From Pseudomonadota bacterium (GTDB taxonomy: Bacteria > Myxococcota_A > UBA9160 > SZUA-336): a stretch of 64,000 nucleotides of DNA. The stretch is taken from NCBI GenBank assembly GCA_003247575.1, contig QJZC01000058.1:37021-101020 (forward strand), read 5' to 3'. Each line of letters starts with the position of its first letter. The stretch's first letter is position 1. The notes beneath the pieces were generated by a model that was not told the origin of the DNA, did no database searches, and was given only the letters and a program-made list of their open reading frames with translations. The translations under genes were made by a program, and so were the position numbers. Below, in pieces: positions 16,517-24,438 of the stretch.

Positions 16517-18408
16517 TGATTCCCGGCGTCGGCATCCAGGCTCCCGTCGGCATTCCGGGAGCGCTTCCCTTCGGCGGCATACCCCCAGAGTACCGCGAGC
16601 GCGTTGCGGAACTACTCGCAGACGAGCCCGCCCCAGAGCCACGGGAAGTCGAGCTTCCACCGGCTGGCGAAGACGGGCGTCGACAGTTCGATCTCTGGCA
16701 CATCCTGCGGCCGCAACGCGCGGGTCTGCTGATCGCCGCTCTCCTGGTCACGGGCGAGCAGATCGCGCTGCTCGTGGGCCCGCTGCTCTTCGGTATCGGA
16801 ATCGACTCAGGTGTTCGCGCGCGGAATCCGCGCGTCCTCGCTTGGGTCGTCGTAGCCTATTTCGCGTCGATCGCCCTGCATCTCGCGCTGAACCACGTCC
16901 GTATCCGCGCGACAGCACGGGTCGGCCAACGTCTCATGTACAGCCTGCGGCTCAGCGTATTCCGCCAGCTCCAAACTCTCGGTCTGGACTTCTACACGCG
17001 TGAGAAGAGCGGGCGCATCATGACGCGTATGACGAGCGACGTTCAGGCGCTCTCGACCTTGTTCCATGAGGGCTTCGTCAACCTCGCGGTGCAGGGAATG
17101 ACCTTGCTCGTGGTCGTGAGCATCCTGGCTTGGCGCAATCCGAGGCTCGCGGGCGTCGTGCTCGCCGTGATCCTGCCCGTCATGGTGGTCGCGACGGTGT
17201 GGTTCAGAGGGCAATCGCGGCGCGCCTACGACCGCGTGCGAGAACGAATCGCAGACGTACTCGCAGACCTGCAGGAGAGCCTTGCGGGCGTCCGCGTCGT
17301 CGCGATGTTCAACCGGCAACGCCACAATGTGTTGCGCCACCGCCGCATCCTGGCGCGACATCGCGATGCCAACATCGGTGCGGCACGGATCGCCGCGATC
17401 TACGGCCCCGGTACGACTGCCGTAGACATCGGAGCCCAGGCGATCGTACTGGTCATCGGTGGCCACATGGTCGCACGTGGAGAGCTCAGCCCAGGCGATC
17501 TCGCAGCCTTCGTCCTCTACGTGGGCACGTTCTTCAGTCCGATTCAAGAGCTCGTCCAGCTGTACAACACCTACCAGAGCGGTGACGCAGCGCTGCGCAA
17601 GCTGAAGGGGGTCTTCGCAGAAAAGCCCTCGATTCGCGAAGCGCGCGACGCGATCCCGCTACCGCGAACCTCCGGGCACATCACCTTCGATCGAGTGAGC
17701 TTCGGCTACGACCCCGAGCGCCTCGTGCTGAGAGAGATCGAGCTGGACATTCCGGCGGGCACCAGCCTGGCACTCGTCGGCCCTACCGGCGCCGGCAAGT
17801 CCACTGTAGCCAAGCTGTTGACTCGGCTCTACGACCCGGTATCCGGGTCGCTGTGCATCGACGGATACGACCTACGCAAGCTTCAGATCGACTCCCTGCG
17901 GCGTCAGATCGGCGTGGTGCCTCAGGAGCCCTTTCTGTTCAGGGGAACGATTCGCGAGAACGTGGCCTTCGCGCGACCCGACGCGAACGACGACGAGGTG
18001 CTCACGGCCTGCGAAGCGGTCGGCATTCGCGAGCTCATCGAGCGCTTGCCGCGTGGGATCGAGACCCCCTGTCACGAGCGCGGCGTCACCTTGTCGGCTG
18101 GGGAGCGCCAGCTGATCGCTCTGGCGCGCACGTTCATGGCACAGCCTCGAGTGCTGATCCTCGATGAAGCCACCTCGAATCTGGACCTCCGCACGGAGTC
18201 ATTGGTCGAACACGCGCTGGACGTGCTGCTCGAGGGGCGCACTGCCATTCTGATCGCACACCGGCTCAGCACGGCAATTCGAGCCGACGCCATCGCGGTC
18301 CTGGAGCACGGGCGCATCTCAGAACTCGGCAACCATAGCGAGCTCGCGGCGCGCGGGGGCAGCTACGCGGCCATGGTTGCGGCTTGGAACCGCGCCACCC
18401 ACGCGTAG
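16516..18408 (+). CDS. ABC exporter subunit with catalytic Walker B (heterodimer partner B)
   Basis: A 630-residue half-transporter starting inside the stop of partner A. After about 60 residues of Pro/Gly-rich N-terminus come six TM helices (about 75-350) and the ATPase domain: Walker A GPTGAGKS, Q-loop VVPQEPFLF, Walker B LILDEATSNLD with the catalytic Glu, H-loop LIAHRLS. Its signature is LSAGERQL instead of LSGGQ. So its own Walker A/B pairs with the intact signature of partner A to make one working site, and its altered signature meets partner A's Asp Walker B at the degenerate site. The two defects are complementary. The gene ends five bases from convergent bamD. Confidence 0.92.
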   Translation: MIPGVGIQAPVGIPGALPFGGIPPEYRERVAELLADEPAPEPREVELPPAGEDGRRQFDLWHILRPQRAGLLIAALLVTGEQIALLVGPLLFGIGIDSGVRARNPRVLAWVVVAYFASIALHLALNHVRIRATARVGQRLMYSLRLSVFRQLQTLGLDFYTREKSGRIMTRMTSDVQALSTLFHEGFVNLAVQGMTLLVVVSILAWRNPRLAGVVLAVILPVMVVATVWFRGQSRRAYDRVRERIADVLADLQESLAGVRVVAMFNRQRHNVLRHRRILARHRDANIGAARIAAIYGPGTTAVDIGAQAIVLVIGGHMVARGELSPGDLAAFVLYVGTFFSPIQELVQLYNTYQSGDAALRKLKGVFAEKPSIREARDAIPLPRTSGHITFDRVSFGYDPERLVLREIELDIPAGTSLALVGPTGAGKSTVAKLLTRLYDPVSGSLCIDGYDLRKLQIDSLRRQIGVVPQEPFLFRGTIRENVAFARPDANDDEVLTACEAVGIRELIERLPRGIETPCHERGVTLSAGERQLIALARTFMAQPRVLILDEATSNLDLRTESLVEHALDVLLEGRTAILIAHRLSTAIRADAIAVLEHGRISELGNHSELAARGGSYAAMVAAWNRATHA

Positions 18409-18412
18409 TCCT

Positions 18413-19534
18413 CTAGAAAGGCCAATACCAGCGGCGCGAGGACTCCTCCGCTTCGGACTCTGACTCTGGCGCGTCGGACACGGCCTCAGAAGCGGCCGAG
18501 TCTTCCTCGGAACCTGTGGGAGAAGAGGCTGAAGCATTGGATGCCTCTCGCGCCTCCGCAGCGACCCCCAACTGTGAAGCCGCAACTGCCTGGCTCGGAA
18601 CCTCTTCGGAGTCCTCCGTGGCTGCGGACTCGACGGTGTCGTCTCCACCGCCCCCGAAGGGCCAGAACCACCAGCCGCCGCCCGAGTCGGAGCTGCCAGA
18701 TTCCTCCGCGGCAGGATCCCGCACGGCCACCGCGAAGCCCAGCTCCACCTCGCCTCGCTCGCGCGTGTCGCCATCGAGCTCTGGATCGGAGAGCGCATCC
18801 TGCAGCAGCGCGTCGCCCTTCTCGGTCTGGCCGACGCGGCGTAGTGACATGCCGAGACGGGCGCGGGTGCGTCGGAATCCCTCGTGTTGTGGCGAGAACT
18901 CGAGCGCATCCACGTAGCGAGGAACCGCCGCGTGGTACTTCTCGGTCTCGAAGTAGAAGTCGCCGATCACCACCTCGTGGATCGCGAGCTGTTCGCGGGC
19001 TTGGACGCGTAGCTCGACGGCGCGCGCCGCCTCCTCGGTACGCGGAAAGCGGTCGGTCAAGGCATCGAAGAGCTGGATCGCCTCGCGCGTCTTCCCCTGA
19101 TCCTGATCGGGTGCCAGCATCTGCTGGAAAGCACACTCACCGTTGCGCAGCAGCGCGTAGGCAACCTTCGGATGCGTGGGATGCAGCTCGACGAACTCCT
19201 GATAGAAGCTGGCCGCCTGCACGTAGTCGCGCTGATCGAAGTAGGCGTCCGCGATCTTGAGCTCCGACAGGGTGGCGAACTCCGAGAACGGGTAGTTGTC
19301 GATGATCTCCTGGAACTGCGCGATCGCACGCGGATAGTCGACGCTCTCGAGCAGGTAGAGAACGCTGAACCCGTTCAAGGTCTCATTGGCTTCGCCAAAC
19401 AGCTCTTCCGCGGTCTTCGGAGCTGGCTCGGAAGCGGGATCCCCGCTACCCGCACAACCGAAGGAGATCCCGAGCGCAAGCAGCAGCATGGTCGTCCGGG
19501 TTCGCCCCCGGAGTAGGTTAGACGAGCACAACAC
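18413..19534 (-). CDS. bamD: Outer-membrane assembly lipoprotein BamD-like
   Basis: 373 residues. A lipoprotein signal (MLLLALGISFGC) is followed by TPR repeats typical of BamD/YfiO: YPRAIAQFQEIIDNYPFSEF, YVQAASFYQEFVELHPTHPK, and so on to about residue 240. BamD is the essential lipoprotein partner of BamA in folding outer-membrane proteins. Family members are usually about 240-290 residues; here an extra 100-residue Ser/Glu/Ala-rich tail carries two aromatic motifs, WWFWPFGGG (about 285) and a C-terminal RRWYWPF. The GTG start has GGAGAT ten bases upstream; ATG 19489 would shorten the signal's n-region. A strong sigma-70-like promoter lies upstream. Confidence 0.85.
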   Translation of the reverse strand: MLCSSNLLRGRTRTTMLLLALGISFGCAGSGDPASEPAPKTAEELFGEANETLNGFSVLYLLESVDYPRAIAQFQEIIDNYPFSEFATLSELKIADAYFDQRDYVQAASFYQEFVELHPTHPKVAYALLRNGECAFQQMLAPDQDQGKTREAIQLFDALTDRFPRTEEAARAVELRVQAREQLAIHEVVIGDFYFETEKYHAAVPRYVDALEFSPQHEGFRRTRARLGMSLRRVGQTEKGDALLQDALSDPELDGDTRERGEVELGFAVAVRDPAAEESGSSDSGGGWWFWPFGGGGDDTVESAATEDSEEVPSQAVAASQLGVAAEAREASNASASSPTGSEEDSAASEAVSDAPESESEAEESSRRWYWPF

Positions 19535-19647
19535 GTACCTGGATCTCCTTTCGACGCGCCCCCGACCGAGCGCCTCGGAGCCGCTGCCGAGAATCGCCCC
19601 GAGCCATGAGAAAAATCACGTAAATACCTGATTTATATAAGTTTCCG

Positions 19648-19677
19648 ATGATATCCCAGCAATCTTCGACCTGTCAA
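19648..19677 (-). promoter_or_regulatory. Sigma-70-type promoter for bamD
   Basis: On the minus strand TTGACA (19677-19672) and TATCAT (19653-19648) are separated by 18 bases, in an AT-rich patch. Transcription would start near 19641 and give a leader of about 105 bases. Confidence 0.7.
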
Positions 19678-19775
19678 CGCAGGGACAAGCCAAGGCGCTC
19701 GTCCCTTGCTACCATGCGCGACGCTGCTACGTCCTCGAATATTCAGGCGCACCGAGCGCGACGGAGCCATCCACC

Positions 19776-20042
19776 ATGAAGATCGATTCGACCACCGACA
19801 AGCGCATTCTCGAGCGCGAGCTTCATCTGCAGGGACGCGTCCTCAAGAAGGATATCGACAGGCTCGCCGAGGAGCTGCCCGACCTAGCTTCACGCATCGA
19901 CTCGGATTCTGGCGATCCGGAGCGTGTACGCGAGCGACTCCTGGCCGAGGCCAAGGTCAGGAACGAACGCATTCGCCGCTCGCTCGCCGACACCGAGAAG
20001 CAGAGCGCCTACCGGTCCGAACGCTCGGACCTCGAAGGCTGA
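19776..20042 (+). CDS. Small charged protein of unknown function
   Basis: I do not recognise this 88-residue protein. It is highly charged and predicted helical (KRILERELHLQGRVLKKDID, then RVRERLLAEAKVRNERIRR), with no signal peptide, TM segment or Cys/His cluster. It starts at an ATG with a weak ribosome-binding site and ends 12 bases before the CDP-alcohol phosphatidyltransferase gene, so it may be the first gene of that operon. Codon use matches its neighbours, which supports it being real. Confidence 0.55.
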   Translation: MKIDSTTDKRILERELHLQGRVLKKDIDRLAEELPDLASRIDSDSGDPERVRERLLAEAKVRNERIRRSLADTEKQSAYRSERSDLEG

Positions 20043-20054
20043 CGAGGTCGGAGC

Positions 20055-20741
20055 GTGATCAAGGAGCACTTCGGACGACGCGTCGACGACTGGGTGCTCG
20101 GACTCGCACCTGCGGTTCGACGCATTCCCCTCACTCCGGATCAGCTCACCCTACTCGGCGTCCTGCTCTCCGGGGTGGTGGCAGGTGCCTACGCTCTCGG
20201 CTGGGTGCAGCTTGCCGGGCTGTTGCTGATCGCAGCGGGAGCCTGTGATCTGATCGATGGGATCGTCGCCCGAATCCAGGGCACGGAGTCACGCGCAGGT
20301 GCGTTCTTCGACTCGACCATGGACCGGGTGTCCGATCTGCTGATCTTCAGTGGCATGTTGGTCGGAGCGGCTCGGACGGGTTCTCCATGGCTGGCGATGC
20401 TCGTCTGCTGGGCCCTCTCCGGCGCCGTCATGACCAGCTACACGCGAGCACGCGCGGAAGTCGAGCTGGGAGAGTTCACGGTGGGCTGGATGGAACGAGC
20501 GGAGCGATGCCTCGTGCTGCTGGTGTTCTCGCTCGCCAACCAGCTGATTCTGGGTCTCTGGGTGATCGCCATCGGATCGACCGCCACCGCGGTCGTTCGG
20601 CTCGTGTTGGCGCTCAAACAGATCGACTCCGCAGACTCCCCGGATGCCCCTCACCTCGAGTCAGCTCCACTCTCCGCACCCGAGCTACACTCGAGCCAGC
20701 CTGAGTCGGGTGAGCGAGGGAGCGCGCGAACGGATGGCTGA
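20055..20741 (+). CDS. CDP-alcohol phosphatidyltransferase
   Basis: Integral membrane enzyme (228 residues) that transfers a phosphatidyl group from CDP-diacylglycerol to an alcohol acceptor. The full family motif is present: D65, D68-G69, A72-R73, G82, D86 and D90 in DLIDGIVAR ... GAFFDSTMD. About six hydrophobic helices follow the family pattern. The C-terminal 35 residues are a polar Ser/Pro/Glu tail. Acceptor (inositol phosphate, glycerol phosphate or serine) cannot be decided. The GTG start has GAGG seven bases upstream. The end overlaps the DUF1844 gene by eight bases. Confidence 0.88.
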   Translation: MIKEHFGRRVDDWVLGLAPAVRRIPLTPDQLTLLGVLLSGVVAGAYALGWVQLAGLLLIAAGACDLIDGIVARIQGTESRAGAFFDSTMDRVSDLLIFSGMLVGAARTGSPWLAMLVCWALSGAVMTSYTRARAEVELGEFTVGWMERAERCLVLLVFSLANQLILGLWVIAIGSTATAVVRLVLALKQIDSADSPDAPHLESAPLSAPELHSSQPESGERGSARTDG

Positions 20742-21117
20742 ATCGGAGACGGGCAAGGGCTTCGATCTCGTAGGCACTCCGAGGGGTGCGGAATCCTCTC
20801 CTGCAGAGCCGATGACGTTCTCTGCGCTGATCCTCTCCCTGTCCACCTCGGCACTATTCCACCTCGGCGTGCCACTCGGTGGACCTCTCGCCGAGGCGCT
20901 CGGCGCCGCTCAGGGCCCCGACCCGAAGGTCGATCTGGCGATGGGGAAGCAGACGATCGAGATGCTGGAACTCCTGAAGGCCAAGACCGTCGGAAATCTG
21001 GACGCAGAGGAAGAGCAGCTCCTTTCGCAGGCCATCCACGACCTGAAGATGCGTTATGTGGAGGTGAAGCGGAGCCAGGCGAGCGGTCGTTCCCCGGCTG
21101 ACGCCAAACCCGCGTAG
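20734..21117 (+). CDS. DUF1844 family protein
   Basis: 127 residues with the DUF1844 signature: FSALILSLSTSALFHLGVP, then DLAMGKQTIEMLELLKAKT and a helical end LDAEEEQLLSQAIHDLKMRY. The family is widespread in deltaproteobacteria and its function is unknown; one amphipathic or membrane helix is likely at about 28-47. The ATG lies inside the end of the preceding gene, and the stop is three bases from ispE, so it is embedded in a lipid/isoprenoid operon. Confidence 0.88.
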   Translation: MAESETGKGFDLVGTPRGAESSPAEPMTFSALILSLSTSALFHLGVPLGGPLAEALGAAQGPDPKVDLAMGKQTIEMLELLKAKTVGNLDAEEEQLLSQAIHDLKMRYVEVKRSQASGRSPADAKPA

Positions 21118-21120
21118 CCC

Positions 21121-22029
21121 GTGCACGTCACGCTGCGCGCCCCGGCCAAGATCAACTTCGGCTTGGAGATCCTCGAGCGACGCTCCGACGGGTACCACGA
21201 AATCGAGACGATCTTCCTCCCCATCGACCTTTGGGACGACGTGCGGATCGAGCGCACGAACGCAGCGGGCATAGAAGTTCGCGTGTCTGGCGCGGAGCTG
21301 CCCGAGGGCGCGGACAATCTGGCCCACCGGGCCGCGGAGCGAACCTTGCGCGCGCTCGAGCAACCGGGGGGAGCGCTCATCCAACTGCACAAGCGGATTC
21401 CCGTGGCTGCCGGCCTGGGTGGAGGCTCATCTGATGCTGCTGCGGTGCTGCGCGGACTGGAGCAGCTCTGTGGCAAGCACCTCCCACGGACGCGACGTCA
21501 TTCACTCGCCCGCGAGCTCGGAGCGGACGTCCCGTTCTTTCTCGATCCGACACCGAGCCGAGCGCTCGGGATCGGCGACCGGCTGACACCGCTCCGAGAC
21601 ATACCCATGCTCGAGTGGGTGCTGGTGAGCTTTCCTTTCGGAATCTCGACCCCCAAGGCCTACGCTGCCGCATCTGCTCAATTGACGCTCCCGCGACGGG
21701 GGTCTAGTATCGCGGCGCTCTTAGGGCCCTCCGGTGTGGTTTCTCGGCCTCCGAACGATCTGGAGCTCGTAGCGCGGAGCTGGCATCCCGAGATCGGCTC
21801 CGCGCAGTCCGTGCTGATCGAGTGCGGGGCGACCATGACCGGCATGTCGGGCAGCGGACCGACCGTCTACGGCCATTTCGAGAGTCGGGAACGAGCGGAG
21901 CGCGCGGTGCTGCGCGCCGAGAGCCTCCTGCCGGCAGGCCAGAGGCCAATCGCGGTTCGGTCCCCGGCGAGCTCGCAGGGCCCTGAAAGCACGTTGGATA
22001 CGAGCTGGGAAGCGCGGAGAGAGCGCTAG
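21121..22029 (+). CDS. ispE: 4-diphosphocytidyl-2-C-methyl-D-erythritol kinase IspE
   Basis: GHMP kinase of the MEP isoprenoid pathway; it phosphorylates CDP-ME on its 2-hydroxyl. 302 residues. Conserved elements: catalytic Lys10 in APAKINFGLEI, ATP loop IPVAAGLGGGSSDAAA (93-108), Asp136 in LGADVPFF, and the third motif MTGMSGSGPTVYG near the C-terminus. GTG 21121 starts right at the conserved N-terminus. The C-terminal 30 residues are polar and variable. The gene precedes tRNA-Gln and prs, the usual deltaproteobacterial order. Confidence 0.95.
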   Translation: MHVTLRAPAKINFGLEILERRSDGYHEIETIFLPIDLWDDVRIERTNAAGIEVRVSGAELPEGADNLAHRAAERTLRALEQPGGALIQLHKRIPVAAGLGGGSSDAAAVLRGLEQLCGKHLPRTRRHSLARELGADVPFFLDPTPSRALGIGDRLTPLRDIPMLEWVLVSFPFGISTPKAYAAASAQLTLPRRGSSIAALLGPSGVVSRPPNDLELVARSWHPEIGSAQSVLIECGATMTGMSGSGPTVYGHFESRERAERAVLRAESLLPAGQRPIAVRSPASSQGPESTLDTSWEARRER

Positions 22030-22061
22030 ATCAGAGGATTCTCGAGCTCGGCGATTCAGGA

Positions 22062-22136
22062 AGGGGCGTCGCCAAGCGGTAAGGCAACGGGCTTTGGACC
22101 CGTCATTCGCAGGTTCGAATCCTGCCGCCCCTGCCA
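22062..22136 (+). tRNA. tRNA-Gln (anticodon TTG)
   Basis: A complete cloverleaf can be drawn: acceptor arms AGGGGCG/CGCCCCT (7 bp), D-stem GCC/GGC, anticodon stem ACGGG/CCCGT with loop CTTTGGA giving anticodon TTG, T-arm GCAGG-TTCGAAT-CCTGC, discriminator G and encoded CCA. It lies between ispE and prs, a conserved site for tRNA-Gln in deltaproteobacteria. Confidence 0.97.
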
Positions 22137-22223
22137 TTTCGAGACCGAAAAGAGCTCGGCCGGAGCGAGCACCGGCGAGCACACCATCCGGAAGCAACCA
22201 TGAAGGGTCGGGGAGTCAACGCT

Positions 22224-23168
22224 ATGAGCGGCATGAAGATCTTCAGCGGCAACGCCAACTCGGCGCTGGCGGGATCGATCTGCGACTACCTGGGCACCGA
22301 CCTCGGGCGCGCGGATATCCGTACGTTCGCAGACGGCGAGATCTCGGTCGAGCTGGCGGACAACGTACGCGGCCTCGACGTGTTCGTGATCCAGCCGACC
22401 TCCGCGCCGGCCAACACACACCTCATGGAGCTGCTCATCCTGCTCGACACGATGCGGCGCTCCTCGGCCAAGCGTGTGACCGCCGTGCTGCCGTACTATG
22501 GCTACGCTCGCCAGGACCGCAAGGTGAAGCCGCGCACCCCAATCTCGGCGAAGCTGGTCGCCGATCTCATCTCGGCCGCAGGAGCAGATCGGCTGCTCGC
22601 GCTCGATCTGCACGCAGGTCAGATCCAGGGCTTCTTCAATATCCCGGTGGACAATCTGTTCGCCATGCCCGTCCTGCTTCCCGCCATCCAGGAGGTCGTT
22701 CACACGCGCGAGGAGCTGGTGATCGTGTCCCCGGATCCCGGTGGCGTAGAGCGCGCGGGGGCGTTTGCCAAGCGTCTGGATGCGGATCTCGCGGTGGCCG
22801 ACAAGCGCCGCCCAGAGCCCAACGTCGCGCGCGTCTACCGCATCGTCGGCGAGGTCAAGGACAAGCATGCCGTGATCGTGGACGACATCGTCGACACGGC
22901 GGGATCGCTCTGCGAGACCGCCCACGCGGTCATGCAAGCGGGCGCGAGCTCGGTGTCCGCTGCAGTCAGTCACCCCGTGCTATCCGGACCCGCCATCAAG
23001 CGCATCGAGGAGTCACCGCTGAGTCTGCTGGTGACCACGGACAGCATCCCGCTGCGCCACGAAGCGCAGGCCTGCAACAAGATCCGGGTCTGCACGATCG
23101 CAACCCTGCTCGCAGAGTCGATCCGTCGGACCCACAACGAGGAATCCATCAGCTCGCTCTTCATCTGA
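22224..23168 (+). CDS. prs: Ribose-phosphate pyrophosphokinase
   Basis: PRPP synthetase making 5-phosphoribosyl-1-diphosphate from ribose-5-phosphate and ATP for nucleotides, His, Trp and NAD. From ATG 22224 (GGGGAG eight bases upstream) it is 314 residues, the normal class I length, beginning MSGMKIFSGNANSALAG. Motifs: YYGYARQDRK, DLHAGQIQGFFNIPVDNL and the PRPP loop VIVDDIVDTAGS. ATG 22200 is an alternative adding eight residues. It is separated from rplY by 37 bases. Confidence 0.96.
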   Translation: MSGMKIFSGNANSALAGSICDYLGTDLGRADIRTFADGEISVELADNVRGLDVFVIQPTSAPANTHLMELLILLDTMRRSSAKRVTAVLPYYGYARQDRKVKPRTPISAKLVADLISAAGADRLLALDLHAGQIQGFFNIPVDNLFAMPVLLPAIQEVVHTREELVIVSPDPGGVERAGAFAKRLDADLAVADKRRPEPNVARVYRIVGEVKDKHAVIVDDIVDTAGSLCETAHAVMQAGASSVSAAVSHPVLSGPAIKRIEESPLSLLVTTDSIPLRHEAQACNKIRVCTIATLLAESIRRTHNEESISSLFI

Positions 23169-23205
23169 GACTGAGCCGAAACCTGCATTCGAGGAAAGAA
23201 CGATC

Positions 23206-23820
23206 ATGGAAAGAACTGAGCTCCAAGTGGAACTGCGCGACTCTCGGAAGAAGGGTGCGGCGCGTCGGCTACGGGCGGCGGGGGGAGTCCCCGCCGTGCT
23301 CTACGGCCCGAATACGAACCCGATCTCGATCAGCCTGCGGCATCGCCAGCTCGAGCGCGTGGTCGAGTCCAATCAGCTGATGGACCTAGTGGGAGATCCG
23401 TCCGTCGCGGGACGGCCCGTTCTCGTGAAGGACTTCCAGCGCGACTCCGTCTCGCAGCAGATCGTTCACTGCGACTTCTATGCGGTGGACACCTCGCGCA
23501 AGATCCAGGTCACGGTTCCCATCCACTTCGTCGGCAAGGCGAAGGGGGTCGAGCTGGGCGGCGTGATCGAGAACCTGCTGCGCGAGATCGAGGTGCGCTG
23601 CCTGCCCACTTCGATCCCCTCGGTAGTGAACGTCGACGTGAGCGACATGAGCCTCGGGGATTCGCTTCACACCGAGGATATCCCGCTGCCCGAGGGAATC
23701 GAGCTGGTCAGCGACCCGAAGCTCGCCGTGGCGCATATCATCGCTTCGCGCGCATCTGCGTCGGCAGCCGCGGCCGAAGGAGCCGCTGCCAAAGAGGAAG
23801 GCGACGCCGCAGGCTCCTAG
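23206..23820 (+). CDS. rplY: 50S ribosomal protein L25/general stress protein Ctc
   Basis: 204 residues, the long (Ctc/TL5) form: an N-terminal 5S-rRNA-binding L25 domain (QVELRDSRKKGAARRLRAAG, then GGVPAVLYGPN) and a C-terminal beta domain ending at about 180, then an Ala/Glu-rich tail. It binds 5S rRNA in the large subunit central protuberance. AGGAAAG precedes the ATG. The position prs-rplY-pth is standard for the group. Confidence 0.95.
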   Translation: MERTELQVELRDSRKKGAARRLRAAGGVPAVLYGPNTNPISISLRHRQLERVVESNQLMDLVGDPSVAGRPVLVKDFQRDSVSQQIVHCDFYAVDTSRKIQVTVPIHFVGKAKGVELGGVIENLLREIEVRCLPTSIPSVVNVDVSDMSLGDSLHTEDIPLPEGIELVSDPKLAVAHIIASRASASAAAAEGAAAKEEGDAAGS

Positions 23821-23844
23821 GCCTGCGAGCTTGCTCCAGGTGCC

Positions 23845-24438
23845 ATGCGGCTGATCGTGGGACTCGGCAACCCGGGCGAGCGCTACGGAAACACACCCCA
23901 CAACGTTGGCTTCTGGGTGTGCGATCGCCTCTGCGAGCGTACGGGTCTCGAGGACGAGACCAAGAAGTTCCAGGGCCTCTTCCGCCGCGGCCGCATCGGC
24001 GGTATGGACGTGGGCGTGCTCAAGCCACAGACGTACATGAACCTATCCGGCGAGTCGGTCGCCGAAGCTCTCCGCTATCTGCCTGTAGAGCTCCCCGACC
24101 TGCTGGTGATCTACGACGAGATGGATCTGCCGACCGGCCGGCTGCGACTGCGCGCCGGCGGCGGCCATGGGGGCCATAACGGCATGCGCTCCATGATCGA
24201 GCGGCTCGGATCCAACTCGTTCGCACGCATCCGCGTGGGCGTCGGACGGCCACCCGGAAAGAAGTCCGCAACCGCGCACCTGCTCTCGAAGATGAGCCGG
24301 CAGCAGCGAGAGGATCTAGAGAATGCCGTCGAGACTGCAGCCGATGCTGCGCTGATCTTCTTGGAGCAAGGAATTCAAGCGGCGATGAACCGCTTCAATG
24401 CAGTACCGGCGACCGATGCCGAGAAGGAGAGATCGTGA
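23845..24438 (+). CDS. pth: Peptidyl-tRNA hydrolase
   Basis: 197 residues. Releases peptides from peptidyl-tRNA that dropped off ribosomes. Conserved: Asn in GLGNPGERY, catalytic His19 in TPHNVGF, KPQTYMNLSG, IYDEMDLP and GGGHGGHNGMRSM. Length is normal. The stop overlaps the GTG start of hppA (GTGA), which suggests translational coupling; in related genomes ychF often occupies this place. Confidence 0.96.
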   Translation: MRLIVGLGNPGERYGNTPHNVGFWVCDRLCERTGLEDETKKFQGLFRRGRIGGMDVGVLKPQTYMNLSGESVAEALRYLPVELPDLLVIYDEMDLPTGRLRLRAGGGHGGHNGMRSMIERLGSNSFARIRVGVGRPPGKKSATAHLLSKMSRQQREDLENAVETAADAALIFLEQGIQAAMNRFNAVPATDAEKERS

